Shown: one piece after another, positions 17,757 to 27,295 of the stretch
Layout of the letters: the number at the start of each line of letters is the position of its first letter
Numbering within the stretch: the first letter of the stretch is position 1
Assembly: GCF_028204155.1 (NCBI RefSeq)
Contig: NZ_JAQLOI010000001.1
Span: forward strand, 1,302,001 to 1,366,000
Reading direction: 5' to 3'
From: Vibrio algarum
Lineage (GTDB): Bacteria > Pseudomonadota > Gammaproteobacteria > Enterobacterales > Vibrionaceae
DNA length: 64,000 nt
Notes under the pieces: generated by a model
What the model was told of the DNA's origin: nothing
Database searches by the model: none
The model's input: the letters and a program-made list of their open reading frames with translations, nothing else
Program-made: the position numbers and the translations under genes

Positions 17757-18890
17757 ATGGCTGTAAAAGTATTAGTTGTAGACGATTCAAGTTTCTTTCG
17801 CCGTAGAGTAAGTGAGATCATTAATGCTGATCCACGTCTAGAGGTCATTGACGTCGCAACAAATGGTAAGCAAGCAATAGAAAAAGTTGCGCAGGTTAAG
17901 CCAGATGTTATCACCATGGATATTGAAATGCCTATTATGGATGGCATTACAGCAGTAAGAGAGATCATGAAGGTCAATCCTACGCCTATCTTGATGTTTT
18001 CCTCACTTACACATGATGGTGCTCGTGCAACATTAGATGCTCTTGACGCGGGTGCGCTGGATTTTCTACCGAAGAAATTTGAAGATATCGCGCGAAATCG
18101 GGATGAAGCGACTCAGTTATTACAGCAAAGAGTTGTAGAGATCTCTCGCAAAAAAATGCAAGTTCGCCGTAGAGTACCAACACCAGCATCTACTCCAAGT
18201 GCTGGGTTGCGTAAGCAAATGACCGGGAGTGCAGCGAATCCTGCATTATCAACGGCAAGTCGAACACCAATAGCAGACAGAAAACCCGTTGGTAAATTTA
18301 GGTCTAGCGGTAAAAAATATCAGTTGACCGCAATTGGTACATCGACAGGCGGGCCAGTTGCATTGCAAAAAATATTGACTAAATTGCCAGCAAATTATCC
18401 GCACCCTATTGTATTAATTCAACATATGCCAGCTACATTTACTGCCGCGTTTGCAAATCGCCTCAATACACTTTGTAAAATTCAGGTGAAGGAGGCCGCT
18501 GATGGCGACGTGTTACGTCCTGGTGTCGCTTACTTAGCGCCAGGCGGCATGCAGATGATGATTGAAGGTCGCCCGGGAGCCGCTAAGTTGCGTATCGTAG
18601 ATAGTGGCGATCGGATGAACTACAAGCCGTGTGTTGATGTTACGTTTGGTTCGGCTGCGAAGGTATACCATGACAAAGTATTATCAATGGTATTAACAGG
18701 CATGGGAGCAGATGGCAGAGAAGGTGCACGAATGCTGAAAACAGCGGGTGCTACTATTTGGGCTCAAGATGAAGAAAGTTGTGTCGTTTATGGCATGCCT
18801 CAAGCCGTTGCGAAAGCTTCTATTTCGACAGAAGACCTACCTATAGATCGTATCGCCGAGCGCATGCTTGTCGAAGTCGGTTTGGCATAG
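17757..18890 (+). CDS. cheB: CheB, receptor methylesterase/deamidase
   Basis: 377 residues. An N-terminal receiver with D55 (MDIEMPIMDG) is joined by a variable linker (about 135-185) to the catalytic domain. Its triad is visible as S in IGTSTGGPVAL, H in IQHMPATFTAAFANRL, and D in GMGADGREGARML. CheA phosphorylates it; it then demethylates receptors for adaptation. It is 10 bp after cheA and 8 bp before parC. Confidence 0.97.
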   Translation: MAVKVLVVDDSSFFRRRVSEIINADPRLEVIDVATNGKQAIEKVAQVKPDVITMDIEMPIMDGITAVREIMKVNPTPILMFSSLTHDGARATLDALDAGALDFLPKKFEDIARNRDEATQLLQQRVVEISRKKMQVRRRVPTPASTPSAGLRKQMTGSAANPALSTASRTPIADRKPVGKFRSSGKKYQLTAIGTSTGGPVALQKILTKLPANYPHPIVLIQHMPATFTAAFANRLNTLCKIQVKEAADGDVLRPGVAYLAPGGMQMMIEGRPGAAKLRIVDSGDRMNYKPCVDVTFGSAAKVYHDKVLSMVLTGMGADGREGARMLKTAGATIWAQDEESCVVYGMPQAVAKASISTEDLPIDRIAERMLVEVGLA

Positions 18891-18898
18891 GTGGTTGT

Positions 18899-19678
18899 AT
18901 GATTGTCTGGAGTGTAGCAAATCAAAAAGGTGGCGTAGGTAAAACGACAACGACCGTTACTCTTGCTGGTTTACTCAGTAAAAAAGGGAATAGAGTACTT
19001 TTAGTGGATACGGATCCACATGGCTCGTTAACCACTTATCTCGGGTATGATTCAGACACCGTACCAAAAAGCTTGTTCGATCTTTTTCAGTTGTCAGAAA
19101 TCAACAAAGAAGCAGTGAAACCTCTTATTCTTACTTCTGATGTGGAAAATATCGATATTATTCCCGCACACATGTCACTTGCCACTCTAGATAGGGTTAT
19201 GGGTAATAGGAGTGGTATGGGATTGATATTAAAACGTGCGCTGCTTGCCTTGCATGGCGACTATGATTATGTGCTTATTGATTGCCCACCTATTTTGGGT
19301 GTGATGATGGTAAATGCGCTAGCCGCGAGTGATCGAATCCTTATCCCTGTACAAACAGAGTTCCTCGCAATGAAAGGCTTAGAACGTATGGTTCGCACGC
19401 TTTCAATAATGCAAAAATCCCGCAATAGAGCTTTTAAAACAACGATCATACCTACAATGTACGATAAACGTACAAGGGCTTCCTTAACGACACTAAATCA
19501 GCTTAAAAAAGATTATCCAGATCATGTTTGGAGTTCTGCAGTACCCATTGATACGAAATTTAGGGATGCAAGTTTAAAGCATTTACCCGCTTCTCATTTT
19601 GCAGAAGGAAGCCGCGGTGTGTTTGCCTATAAGCAACTGTTAATCTACTTAGAGAGGTTAGCGTTAGATGAGCAGTAA
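18899..19678 (+). CDS. parC: ParC, ParA-like ATPase positioning chemotaxis arrays
   Basis: 259 residues from ATG 18899; the frame is open further upstream but only inside cheB. The Walker A motif is VANQKGGVGKTTTTVTLAGL, followed by DTDPHGSLTTYLGY and VLIDCPPILGVMM. In Vibrio this ParA-type protein sits at the pole through HubP and, with ParP, ensures polar location and inheritance of chemotaxis arrays. It overlaps parP by 11 bp. A generic Soj/ParA annotation is possible, but the che context fixes the role. Confidence 0.93.
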   Translation: MIVWSVANQKGGVGKTTTTVTLAGLLSKKGNRVLLVDTDPHGSLTTYLGYDSDTVPKSLFDLFQLSEINKEAVKPLILTSDVENIDIIPAHMSLATLDRVMGNRSGMGLILKRALLALHGDYDYVLIDCPPILGVMMVNALAASDRILIPVQTEFLAMKGLERMVRTLSIMQKSRNRAFKTTIIPTMYDKRTRASLTTLNQLKKDYPDHVWSSAVPIDTKFRDASLKHLPASHFAEGSRGVFAYKQLLIYLERLALDEQ

Positions 19679-20699
19679 ACCACTACAGAAATTATCTGGT
19701 GCTGAAGCATTAGATGAGTATTTCACCGCTCTACTTGACGAAGAGTGGGATTTTGCTGACGAACCAAACATAGATACGGTTTCTTTAGCTTCGGTTACTT
19801 CGACAGCTACCGATAGTTTAAGTGGGCAAAAACAAGAAATAGCACCGACATTAGAACGCCAAGTGAAAATCGATTATGAGGTACCCTATACTCAATCGGA
19901 ACGTAGCGAGTATGAGGTGCCAGATCTAGAAGATGTCCAAAAGCTTCTGGATAAAATGGAAACGACCGACCTTGCTGCTGAGCCAGAAATTGTTACTTTG
20001 ATAGAGCAGAATACCGCGACTATTAATGAGGAGCATTCAGTTGTTGTACCATTGCAAGCAATCGAGCCGGAAATAGACGAGGTTCAAGATTGGGAAATAG
20101 AAGTACAAGATACGCAAATTGGCGAAACCAGAGTAGAAGAGCCACAGGTTTATGTCGTTCAAGATGTTGAACAAGACGTAGAAGTAGAAACTGAACTTCA
20201 AACAGAGTTCTCTCCATCGGTATTTGATGATTGGAAAAGCACAGAAAGAAGCGTGGATTTTCAGGTGCTCTATTTCGATGTAAATGGCATTATGTTTGCT
20301 GTTCCACTAGATGAACTAGGTGGTATTCACAAAACAGGTGAAATGAGTCACTTGATAGGTCGTCCTGGTTGGTACCTTGGCCTACAGACAAATAAAGACA
20401 ATCAGTATGACGTCGTTGATACTGCAAAATGGGTCATGGCTGATAGACTTAAAGATGATTCTCATAAAGAGTCGTATCAATACATTGTGATGTTAGGTGA
20501 CAGTAATTGGGGCCTAGCGGCAACAGAATTAAAAGGAACAGAATCGCTAAATGTAGAAAGTGTGCGTTGGCGAGAGCAAGCAGGAAAAAGACCGTGGCTT
20601 GCTGGAATGGTCAAAGAAAAAATGTGTGCTTTGATTCACGTCGAGGCCATGATAACAATGATAACCGCTGGACTAGACGTAAAGTCTTTAGATAGTTGA
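19668..20699 (+). CDS. parP: ParP, CheW-like coupling protein for array localisation
   Basis: 343 residues. The N-terminal half (1-190) is acidic and apparently disordered. The C-terminal half (about 195-335, from VDFQVLYFDVNGIMFAVPLD) is a CheW-like domain, the ParP part that binds CheA and ParC. An LLD motif, DLEDVQKLLDKM at residues 86-97, resembles the repeated CheA motif. It overlaps parC by 11 bp and is followed by cheW, the usual Vibrio order. Confidence 0.92.
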   Translation: MSSKPLQKLSGAEALDEYFTALLDEEWDFADEPNIDTVSLASVTSTATDSLSGQKQEIAPTLERQVKIDYEVPYTQSERSEYEVPDLEDVQKLLDKMETTDLAAEPEIVTLIEQNTATINEEHSVVVPLQAIEPEIDEVQDWEIEVQDTQIGETRVEEPQVYVVQDVEQDVEVETELQTEFSPSVFDDWKSTERSVDFQVLYFDVNGIMFAVPLDELGGIHKTGEMSHLIGRPGWYLGLQTNKDNQYDVVDTAKWVMADRLKDDSHKESYQYIVMLGDSNWGLAATELKGTESLNVESVRWREQAGKRPWLAGMVKEKMCALIHVEAMITMITAGLDVKSLDS

Positions 20700-20737
20700 T
20701 AAAAGGTTTGTCGATAGCGACACAAAGAGGATAAGAC

Positions 20738-21232
20738 ATGTCTCAAGTGAATGAAGTAGATTTAAAAAAAGATCAAGCAAATGATGAAGTGCTTCAGTGG
20801 GTTACTTTCCAACTCGAAGAAGAGACTTACGGCATTAACGTAATGCAAGTTAGAGAAGTACTTCGCTATTCTGAAATTGCCCCTGTACCAGGTGCACCTG
20901 ATTATGTTCTGGGCATCATTAACCTGCGTGGTAACGTAGTTACGGTTATCGATACGCGTTCTAGGTTTGGTCTTATGCAAGGCGAAATATCGGATAATAC
21001 ACGTATCATTGTGATTGAGTCTGAACGCCAAGTTATTGGTATTCTAGTCGACAGTGTTGCGGAAGTGGTTTATTTGCGTTCATCAGAAATTGATACCACA
21101 CCAAGTGTAGGTACGGATGAAAGTGCTAAGTTTATTCAAGGTGTTAGTAACCGTGATGGTAAACTATTAATCCTAGTTGATCTTAATAAACTTCTTTCTG
21201 ATGACGAATGGAACGAGATGGCACATCTGTAA
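20738..21232 (+). CDS. cheW: CheW, receptor-kinase coupling protein
   Basis: 164 residues, a single CheW domain (QWVTFQLEEETYGINVMQVR, VLGIINLRGNVVTVIDTRSR, GKLLILVDLNKLL). It joins chemoreceptors to CheA in the array lattice. AGAGGA lies 8 bp before the ATG. The stop overlaps the next start as TAATG. Confidence 0.97.
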   Translation: MSQVNEVDLKKDQANDEVLQWVTFQLEEETYGINVMQVREVLRYSEIAPVPGAPDYVLGIINLRGNVVTVIDTRSRFGLMQGEISDNTRIIVIESERQVIGILVDSVAEVVYLRSSEIDTTPSVGTDESAKFIQGVSNRDGKLLILVDLNKLLSDDEWNEMAHL

Positions 21233-21693
21233 TGATTGAGCAGCTAGATGCTATGACGCTTTATGCACTTATTGGTGGGAGTCTGTTATTGATTCTCATC
21301 ATGGGTGCTGTTTTCCTGCGCAACGGTAAGCGGTTGCGAAATGGTTTTGAGCACCAGAGACAAACCGTTAGAAGCCTAGAAAAAGAGATAACTAAAGCGA
21401 ATAATCAATTACTAGAGGTTCGCTCTGTTGTCATTGGCCTAGGGCAAAAAATGTCTGAACAACAAGACACTATTCAGCATCTGTCTGAAAGAATCACGGA
21501 ATTAGAACATGTTGATTCTGATAGTCGCCTCTATTCTCGAGCAAGTAAAATGGTACAGCTGGGCGCGGGTGTTGACGAATTAATAGAAGAGTGCGAATTA
21601 CCAAAAGCTGAAGCTGAATTAATGATGACGTTACAAAATAAAATCTCAGGAAAAGAGATGGTCCCCCCTATGCGGCGGAGCAATAAAAAATAG
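21232..21693 (+). CDS. DUF2802 membrane-anchored coiled-coil protein
   Basis: 153 residues from ATG 21232, which shares a base with the cheW stop; an earlier in-frame ATG inside cheW is unlikely. One N-terminal membrane helix (about 10-28, ALIGGSLLLILIMGAVFL), then a coiled coil (about 35-95), then a small C-terminal helical DUF2802 domain (GAGVDELIEECELPKAEAEL) that looks like a helix-turn-helix or sorting module. Function is not established; the conserved place after cheW hints at a flagellar or array role. It is the last gene before a strong terminator. Confidence 0.85.
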   Translation: MIEQLDAMTLYALIGGSLLLILIMGAVFLRNGKRLRNGFEHQRQTVRSLEKEITKANNQLLEVRSVVIGLGQKMSEQQDTIQHLSERITELEHVDSDSRLYSRASKMVQLGAGVDELIEECELPKAEAELMMTLQNKISGKEMVPPMRRSNKK

Positions 21694-21737
21694 TTAATCA
21701 ATGCCTAACTCAAGAATCGAAATTGTTTTATTTGTTT

Positions 21738-21770
21738 AAAAAAGAGAAGCGTATTCGCTTCTCTTTTTTT
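21738..21770 (+). terminator. Intrinsic terminator of the flagellar/chemotaxis block
   Basis: A near-perfect hairpin (AAGAGAAGC, loop GTATTC, GCTTCTCTT) with A-rich left flank and T7 tail. It separates the che/par unit from ccmA, and the flanking A and T runs make it potentially bidirectional. Confidence 0.92.
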
Positions 21771-21934
21771 GTGCGCGCTGTATGAAAAGTCAACAGACGT
21801 CCGCATTGTATAAAGAATTTTGTCATTATGTGACACACGGTGAGCTGCTAAATTAAATTCTTGTTATTTCTACCCTACTTAGGCTGATAAAGCTTATGCT
21901 AATATGGCCTTTAAATTTATATATAGTAGTAATC

Positions 21935-22552
21935 ATGTTAGAAGTTTTAAATCTCACCGCTATCCGTGATGAAAGAATTCTTTTTGAAGAGTTGTCGTTC
22001 AAAATTGGCAAAGGTGAAATCGTTCAAATTGAAGGCCGTAACGGTACCGGAAAAACAACATTACTAAGAATTATCGCAGGGCTTGGCGACTGCGAAAGTG
22101 GTGATATAAGTTGGAATGGGCAGGTAACGGTAAATAGTCGTGACCTTTTCCATCAGGATTTACTATTTTTGGGGCATCAGACAGGTATAAAACGTGAACT
22201 GACAGGCTTCGAAAACCTTTCTTTTTATCAATCTATCCATCAATCTGAAATAGATAAAGAAAAAATCTGGTCTGCTCTTGCACAAGTCGGTCTTGCTGGA
22301 CGAGAAGACGTACCTGTTGCGCAGCTTTCTGCAGGGCAGCAACGAAGAGTCGCTTTAGCAAGGTTATGGTTGAGTAAGCAAGTATTGTGGATTTTAGATG
22401 AGCCACTTACTGCAATTGATAAACAAGGCGTTAAAGTATTGGAAAACCTATTTCTGAAACACGCAGAAGAGGGTGGGATTGTAGTGCTAACGACCCATCA
22501 AGATATGTTTACCGAATCGTCAAAACTTCGCAAAATTAAGTTGGGTGATTAA
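21935..22552 (+). CDS. ccmA: CcmA, haem-exporter ABC ATPase
   Basis: 205 residues from ATG 21935 (MLEVLNLTAIRDERILFEEL); an upstream in-frame TTA/ATG extension lacks similarity. Walker A is EGRNGTGKTTLL, the ABC signature is QLSAGQQRRVALARL, and Walker B is LWILDEPLTAID. With CcmB and CcmC it forms the complex that releases holo-CcmE in System I cytochrome c maturation. It is the first ccm gene; the preceding 160 bp after the terminator must hold the promoter, though I could not fix its boxes. Confidence 0.95.
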   Translation: MLEVLNLTAIRDERILFEELSFKIGKGEIVQIEGRNGTGKTTLLRIIAGLGDCESGDISWNGQVTVNSRDLFHQDLLFLGHQTGIKRELTGFENLSFYQSIHQSEIDKEKIWSALAQVGLAGREDVPVAQLSAGQQRRVALARLWLSKQVLWILDEPLTAIDKQGVKVLENLFLKHAEEGGIVVLTTHQDMFTESSKLRKIKLGD

Positions 22553-22553
22553 T

Positions 22554-23220
22554 ATGATTCAGCCTATGTTAATGATTATCCGTCGAGAGTTGCTCATCGC
22601 TTTCCGTCGTCAAGCTGACATTTTTAACCCACTGTGGTTCTTCATCATTGTTATTACACTATTCCCACTAAGCATTGGCCCAGAACCAAACCTTTTGGCA
22701 CGCATTGCCGCTGGTATTATTTGGGTAGCGGCATTGCTTTCAGCCTTATTATCCTTGGAAAGGCTGTTTAGGGATGATTTTCAAGATGGTTCTTTAGAAC
22801 AGATGATGTTAATGCCTATACCGCTTCAGTTAGTGGTTATTTCGAAGGTGATTGCGCATTGGTTGCTAACCGGGTTGCCATTGATTTTGATTAGTCCTCT
22901 TTTAGCTGTGTTGTTGTCCTTGGATTTTTATACTTGGCAAACGGTTGTGCTGACATTATTAATAGGAACGCCCACGTTAAGCTTTATCGGTGCGATCGGT
23001 GTAGCGTTGACCGTTGGTTTACAAAAAGGGGGTATTATTGAGCCTTCTTATTCTGCCGCTGTATATACCTATATTGATATTTGCAACGTCAGCTATAGAC
23101 GCTGCTAGCCTAGGAATGCCTTATAACGGTCAATTGGCTATAATGGCAGCAATGCTTGTGGGCTCGATGACACTAACACCATTTGCAATTAGCGCAGCAC
23201 TTAGAGTTAGTGTGAATTAG
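22554..23220 (+). pseudogene. ccmB: CcmB, haem-exporter membrane subunit, frameshifted
   Basis: From ATG 22554 the frame matches CcmB (IGPEPNLLARIAAGIIWVAA, QDGSLEQMMLMPIPLQLV) up to GVALTVGLQKGG, then runs into a stop at 23106-23108. The missing C terminus (GVLLSLLILPLYIPILIFAT to ALRVSVN) continues in the +1 frame to 23220. The break lies at 23023-23033 in AAAAAGGGGG-T. Comparison with E. coli CcmB (KRGGVLLS) fits a 2-base loss, for example one GT or two G. The rest of the operon is intact, so a sequencing error or slippage is as likely as a true pseudogene. The intact product would be about 222 residues with six membrane helices. Confidence 0.88.
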
Positions 23221-23351
23221 CACGACAAACTACCTCTTTGTGGGTATTGTTTTGCAAGTGGTAGAGAATACGATCATCCTTTGCGCTGCCTTTAATTTAG
23301 CCCAGTAAAAAAACATAATATAAAAACACGAATCAAGAGCGAGATATCACT

Positions 23352-24089
23352 ATGTGGAAATGGCTTCATCCCTACTCCAAGCCGGAAGTGACCTATAATT
23401 TATGTAATAAATTGTTACCTTATTTTGCAGTATTGACGGTATTGTTTTTAGGTGCAGGGACGGTGTGGGGGCTGGCTTTTGCGCCTTCTGACTACCAACA
23501 AGGCGATAGTTTCAGAATCATCTATATCCACGTTCCGGCCGCGATTTGGTCGATGGGCGCATATATGTCGATGGCAATCGCAGCATTTATTGGTATCGTA
23601 TGGCAACTTAGGTTATCTAACATGGCTGCTGCAGCAATGGCGCCTATCGGCGCTGTATTTACCTTTATCGCATTATTTACTGGTGCGATTTGGGGCAAAC
23701 CTATGTGGGGTGCTTGGTGGGTATGGGATGCACGATTAACATCTGAATTGGTACTCCTGTTTTTGTATCTAGGTGTAATCGCGCTTTATCATGCTTTTGA
23801 TGATCAAAAAACAGCCGCAAAAGCAGCGGGGATTTTGGCCATCGTAGGTGTCATTAACCTTCCGATTATTCACTTTTCGGTAGAGTGGTGGAATACGCTT
23901 CATCAAGGTGCGACCATCACCAAATTTGCAAAACCGTCTATAGCAGGAGATATGCTCTGGGCGTTGTTATTAAATATTTTTGGCTTCTTATTCTTTTTTG
24001 TGACATTGACTTTAGTGCGATTTAAAAATGAGATTTTATCCAAGGAGAGTCATCGTTCTTGGGTGCAGACGCTAATTGCAGGGAGATAA
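23352..24089 (+). CDS. ccmC: CcmC, haem-handling membrane protein
   Basis: 245 residues, the same length as E. coli CcmC. Six membrane helices, the tryptophan-rich WWD motif (WGKPMWGAWWVWDARLTSEL), and flanking His in YIHVPAAIWSMGAYM and PIIHFSVEWWNTLHQG, which bind haem for transfer to CcmE. A 131-bp gap precedes it, unusual inside this operon, possibly with its own promoter or RNA structure; I see no clear boxes. Confidence 0.97.
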   Translation: MWKWLHPYSKPEVTYNLCNKLLPYFAVLTVLFLGAGTVWGLAFAPSDYQQGDSFRIIYIHVPAAIWSMGAYMSMAIAAFIGIVWQLRLSNMAAAAMAPIGAVFTFIALFTGAIWGKPMWGAWWVWDARLTSELVLLFLYLGVIALYHAFDDQKTAAKAAGILAIVGVINLPIIHFSVEWWNTLHQGATITKFAKPSIAGDMLWALLLNIFGFLFFFVTLTLVRFKNEILSKESHRSWVQTLIAGR

Positions 24090-24094
24090 TAGTT

Positions 24095-24301
24095 ATGCAT
24101 TTTGACAGTTTTAGTGACCTAATCGCTATGGGTGGTTATGCCGGCTATGTATGGGGTGCATTTGGTATGACCTTCCTATCACTATTAATTCTAACGATTA
24201 GCAGTTTGAAAACGGGTAAAAAAATTATACTAGATGTAAAAAATAAACAAGAACGCCAAGCCCGAATAGAAGCTGCGAGAAATTTGGAGAATACTTTATG
24301 A
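24095..24301 (+). CDS. ccmD: CcmD, small haem-exporter subunit
   Basis: 68 residues from ATG 24095, with GGGAG just upstream at the end of ccmC. One membrane helix with the CcmD signature FSDLIAMGGYAGYVWGAFG and a basic C-terminal tail. It stabilises the CcmC-CcmE contact. It overlaps ccmE by 4 bp (ATGA). Confidence 0.94.
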   Translation: MHFDSFSDLIAMGGYAGYVWGAFGMTFLSLLILTISSLKTGKKIILDVKNKQERQARIEAARNLENTL

Positions 24302-24783
24302 ATCCAAGACGTAAAAAAAGAATGGGTCTATTGTTAGCGCTGTTTTTTGGTATTAGTGCAACGGTAGGTCTAGTGCTTTACGCATTAAATCAAAATATGG
24401 ACTTATTCTACACGCCAACAGAACTTGTCTATGGTAAGCCAGATGGTTCTAAACCTGAGGTAGGGCAACGTCTACGTATTGGTGGCATGGTTGTAGAGGG
24501 TTCAGTTAAACGAGATCCAGAATCATTGAAAGTGAGCTTTAAATTAGCGGATGTTGGTCCTCAAGTAACGATAGAATTTGAAGGGATACTTCCAGATCTA
24601 TTTCGTGAAGGTCAGGGTATCGTCGCGCAGGGTATTTTAACAACAGCCACATCAATAGAAGCTTTTGAAGTATTGGCAAAACATGACGAAGATTATATGC
24701 CACCAGAAATAGCAGAAGCGATGGAAAAAGTACATGAGCCAATGGGGTATTCAGAAGAGCAATTAAAAGGGAGCGATAATTAA
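24298..24783 (+). CDS. ccmE: CcmE, periplasmic haem chaperone
   Basis: 161 residues: basic N terminus, one membrane anchor (about 10-29), then an OB-fold periplasmic domain with the haem-binding H129 in LAKHDEDYMPPE. Haem is held covalently on this His and handed to apocytochromes. The start overlaps the ccmD stop; the stop abuts ccmF. Confidence 0.97.
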   Translation: MNPRRKKRMGLLLALFFGISATVGLVLYALNQNMDLFYTPTELVYGKPDGSKPEVGQRLRIGGMVVEGSVKRDPESLKVSFKLADVGPQVTIEFEGILPDLFREGQGIVAQGILTTATSIEAFEVLAKHDEDYMPPEIAEAMEKVHEPMGYSEEQLKGSDN

Positions 24784-26742
24784 ATGATTGCTGAAATTGG
24801 TCATTTTGCCCTTATTCTTTCGCTAGGGTTTGCGGTACTTCTAAGTATTTTACCTTTGGTTGGTGCTTCTAAACAAAACTCTATGTTAATGGCTACAGCT
24901 CGACCGTTGTCTTGGGGTATGTTTTCATTCTTATTGCTTTCATTTTGTATCCTACTCTGGGCTTTTTACACTAACGATTTTACTATCAGTTATGTAGCGA
25001 GCAACTCTAACTCTGCTCTCCCTTGGTATTATCGTCTCACTGCCGTTTGGGGCGCTCATGAAGGCTCGCTTCAACTTTGGGTACTCATTCAAGCCGGTTG
25101 GACCGTAGCAGTAGCGTCACTTAGCCGTGGTATGCCGCAAGAGTCAATTAGCCGTGTATTAGCGGTAATGGGTATAATTACCGTTGGATTTTTACTATTT
25201 ATTATTGTTACCTCTAATCCATTTTTAAGAACGTTGCCATTCTTCCCAATCGACGGGCGCGATCTCAATCCATTGTTGCAAGATCCAGGTCTAATTATTC
25301 ACCCGCCTATGTTGTACATGGGTTATGTTGGATTTTCAGTTGCTTTTTCTTTCGCGATTGCGTCGTTGATGACAGGACGTCTAGATACGGCATGGGCAAG
25401 ATGGTCTCGTCCTTGGACTACGGCAGCGTGGGTTTTTCTAACGCTTGGTATTGCGTTGGGCTCATGGTGGGCCTATTACGAATTAGGCTGGGGTGGTTGG
25501 TGGTTCTGGGATCCGGTAGAAAACGCATCATTTATGCCTTGGCTAGCAGGTACGGCGTTAATGCATTCGTTAGCGGTAACAGAGAAACGAGGCACGTTTA
25601 AAGCGTGGACAGTTTTGTTGGCTATTTCCGCGTTCTCGTTGAGTCTGCTCGGAACCTTTTTAGTCCGTTCTGGTATTTTGGTTTCAGTTCACGCGTTTGC
25701 ATCTGACCCTGCTCGCGGTATGTTTATTCTAGGGTTCCTGATATTTGTTATCGGTGGCTCATTATTATTATTCGCCATCAAGGGATCGGCTATTCGTGTC
25801 CGTAGTGAATTTGCGCTGTTTTCACGAGAAAATGGGCTGCTTGCTAATAATGTCCTACTCATTGCTGCTCTGGTTGTCGTATTAGTCGGGACCTTGCTAC
25901 CACTCGTTCACAAACAGATAGGTTTGGGGTCAGTTTCTATAGGTGCTCCTTTCTTCAATATGTTGTTCACTTGGCTGATGATTCCATTCTCATTCATCCT
26001 TGGTATTGGACCACTCATTCGTTGGAAGCGTGATGATATATCTTCATTGATTAAGCCTATTTTGGTCTGTGGCGTTATTTCACTTGTGTTTGCCGCTGTG
26101 TTTGTCTTACTTCTGGGAGAGAAGTTCACTGGGATGGCTTATCTTGGTTGGGTGATGGCACTTTGGATTATTACAATGCTTAGTTATGAGGTTCACCAAC
26201 GTGCAACTCATAGGCATAGTTTTTCAGTGGGTGTTAGAAAATTACCAAAGAGCCATTGGTCAATGGTGCTTGGGCACTTAGGACTAGCAGTTACTGTTAT
26301 CGGTATTGCTATGACACAAAACTATAGTGTTGAGCGAGATGTACGCTTAGCACCTGGTGAAAACTTTGAAATAGAAGGTTATAACTTTTACTTCAAAGGG
26401 CTAAGAGACAAAGATGGTCCGAACTACGATGGTTATGTGGCGGATTTTGAAATCACACAAGATGGCAAATACATCAACACATTGCATGCTGAGAAACGGT
26501 TCTATAAGACCGCAGGGTCTATGATGACTGAAGCTGCGCTGGATGTTGGGTTTACTCGCGATTTATATATTGCAATGGGTGAGCAGCTAGGTGATGACGG
26601 TTCGTGGGCAGTTCGATTGTATTATAAGCCGTTTATACGTTGGATTTGGGCGGGTAGCATTTTTATGGCGATAGGTGGTTTAATCGCAATGAGTGACAAA
26701 CGTTACCGCTTCAGAAGTAAGTCTAAGGATGTGAAGGCCTAA
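24784..26742 (+). CDS. ccmF: CcmF, cytochrome c haem lyase core
   Basis: 652 residues, full length, with many membrane helices. The WWD domain reads GWGGWWFWDPVENASFMPWL, and conserved His residues occur in WGAHEGSLQLW and LLPLVHKQIG. With CcmH and CcmI it attaches haem to CxxCH motifs. It abuts ccmE and is 1 bp before ccmG. Confidence 0.98.
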   Translation: MIAEIGHFALILSLGFAVLLSILPLVGASKQNSMLMATARPLSWGMFSFLLLSFCILLWAFYTNDFTISYVASNSNSALPWYYRLTAVWGAHEGSLQLWVLIQAGWTVAVASLSRGMPQESISRVLAVMGIITVGFLLFIIVTSNPFLRTLPFFPIDGRDLNPLLQDPGLIIHPPMLYMGYVGFSVAFSFAIASLMTGRLDTAWARWSRPWTTAAWVFLTLGIALGSWWAYYELGWGGWWFWDPVENASFMPWLAGTALMHSLAVTEKRGTFKAWTVLLAISAFSLSLLGTFLVRSGILVSVHAFASDPARGMFILGFLIFVIGGSLLLFAIKGSAIRVRSEFALFSRENGLLANNVLLIAALVVVLVGTLLPLVHKQIGLGSVSIGAPFFNMLFTWLMIPFSFILGIGPLIRWKRDDISSLIKPILVCGVISLVFAAVFVLLLGEKFTGMAYLGWVMALWIITMLSYEVHQRATHRHSFSVGVRKLPKSHWSMVLGHLGLAVTVIGIAMTQNYSVERDVRLAPGENFEIEGYNFYFKGLRDKDGPNYDGYVADFEITQDGKYINTLHAEKRFYKTAGSMMTEAALDVGFTRDLYIAMGEQLGDDGSWAVRLYYKPFIRWIWAGSIFMAIGGLIAMSDKRYRFRSKSKDVKA

Positions 26743-26743
26743 T

Positions 26744-27295
26744 ATGAATAAGAAAATTTTATTTATACCACTGGCGTTGTTTACCGCACTTGTGGTCGTC
26801 TTTGTTATCCAATTGGCACGTAATGCGGAAGGCGAGGACCCTACAAAGTTAGAGTCTGTACTTGTCGGTAAGCCTGTACCGGAGTTCCGCCTAGAAGATT
26901 TAGCTGAACCAGGTAAATTATACGATCAGGCCGTGTTTAAAGGTGAGCCTTTATTATTGAATGTATGGGCCACTTGGTGCCCAACCTGTTATGCAGAACA
27001 CCAAACATTGAATGAATTGGCGGCCAAAGGCGTAAAAATCATAGGCCTAAATTATAAAGACGACCGAAACAAAGCGACCGGGTGGCTAAATGACTTGGGG
27101 AATCCTTACCTAATCAGTCTGTTTGATGGTGATGGAATGTTAGGGCTTGACCTTGGAGTTTATGGCGCACCTGAAACCTACCTTATCGACGCTAAAGGTA
27201 TCATCCGCTATCGTCACGTTGGTAATGTTACTTTGGGTAATTGGGCTGAAGTTTTAGAACCAATGTATTTGCAGATGATTGAGGAAGCTAAATAA
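26744..27295 (+). CDS. ccmG: CcmG/DsbE, periplasmic thiol-disulfide reductase
   Basis: 183 residues with an N-terminal membrane anchor (about 5-24) and a thioredoxin-like domain with active site C79-P-T-C82 (NVWATWCPTCYAEH) and cis-Pro segment YGAPETYLID. It keeps apocytochrome cysteines reduced. The stop overlaps the ccmH ATG by one base. Confidence 0.97.
   Translation: MNKKILFIPLALFTALVVVFVIQLARNAEGEDPTKLESVLVGKPVPEFRLEDLAEPGKLYDQAVFKGEPLLLNVWATWCPTCYAEHQTLNELAAKGVKIIGLNYKDDRNKATGWLNDLGNPYLISLFDGDGMLGLDLGVYGAPETYLIDAKGIIRYRHVGNVTLGNWAEVLEPMYLQMIEEAK

Noticed and set aside
23352..24089. Second open frames inside ccmC (for example 23452-23739)
   Set aside because: They are shadow frames of a fully conserved membrane protein gene.
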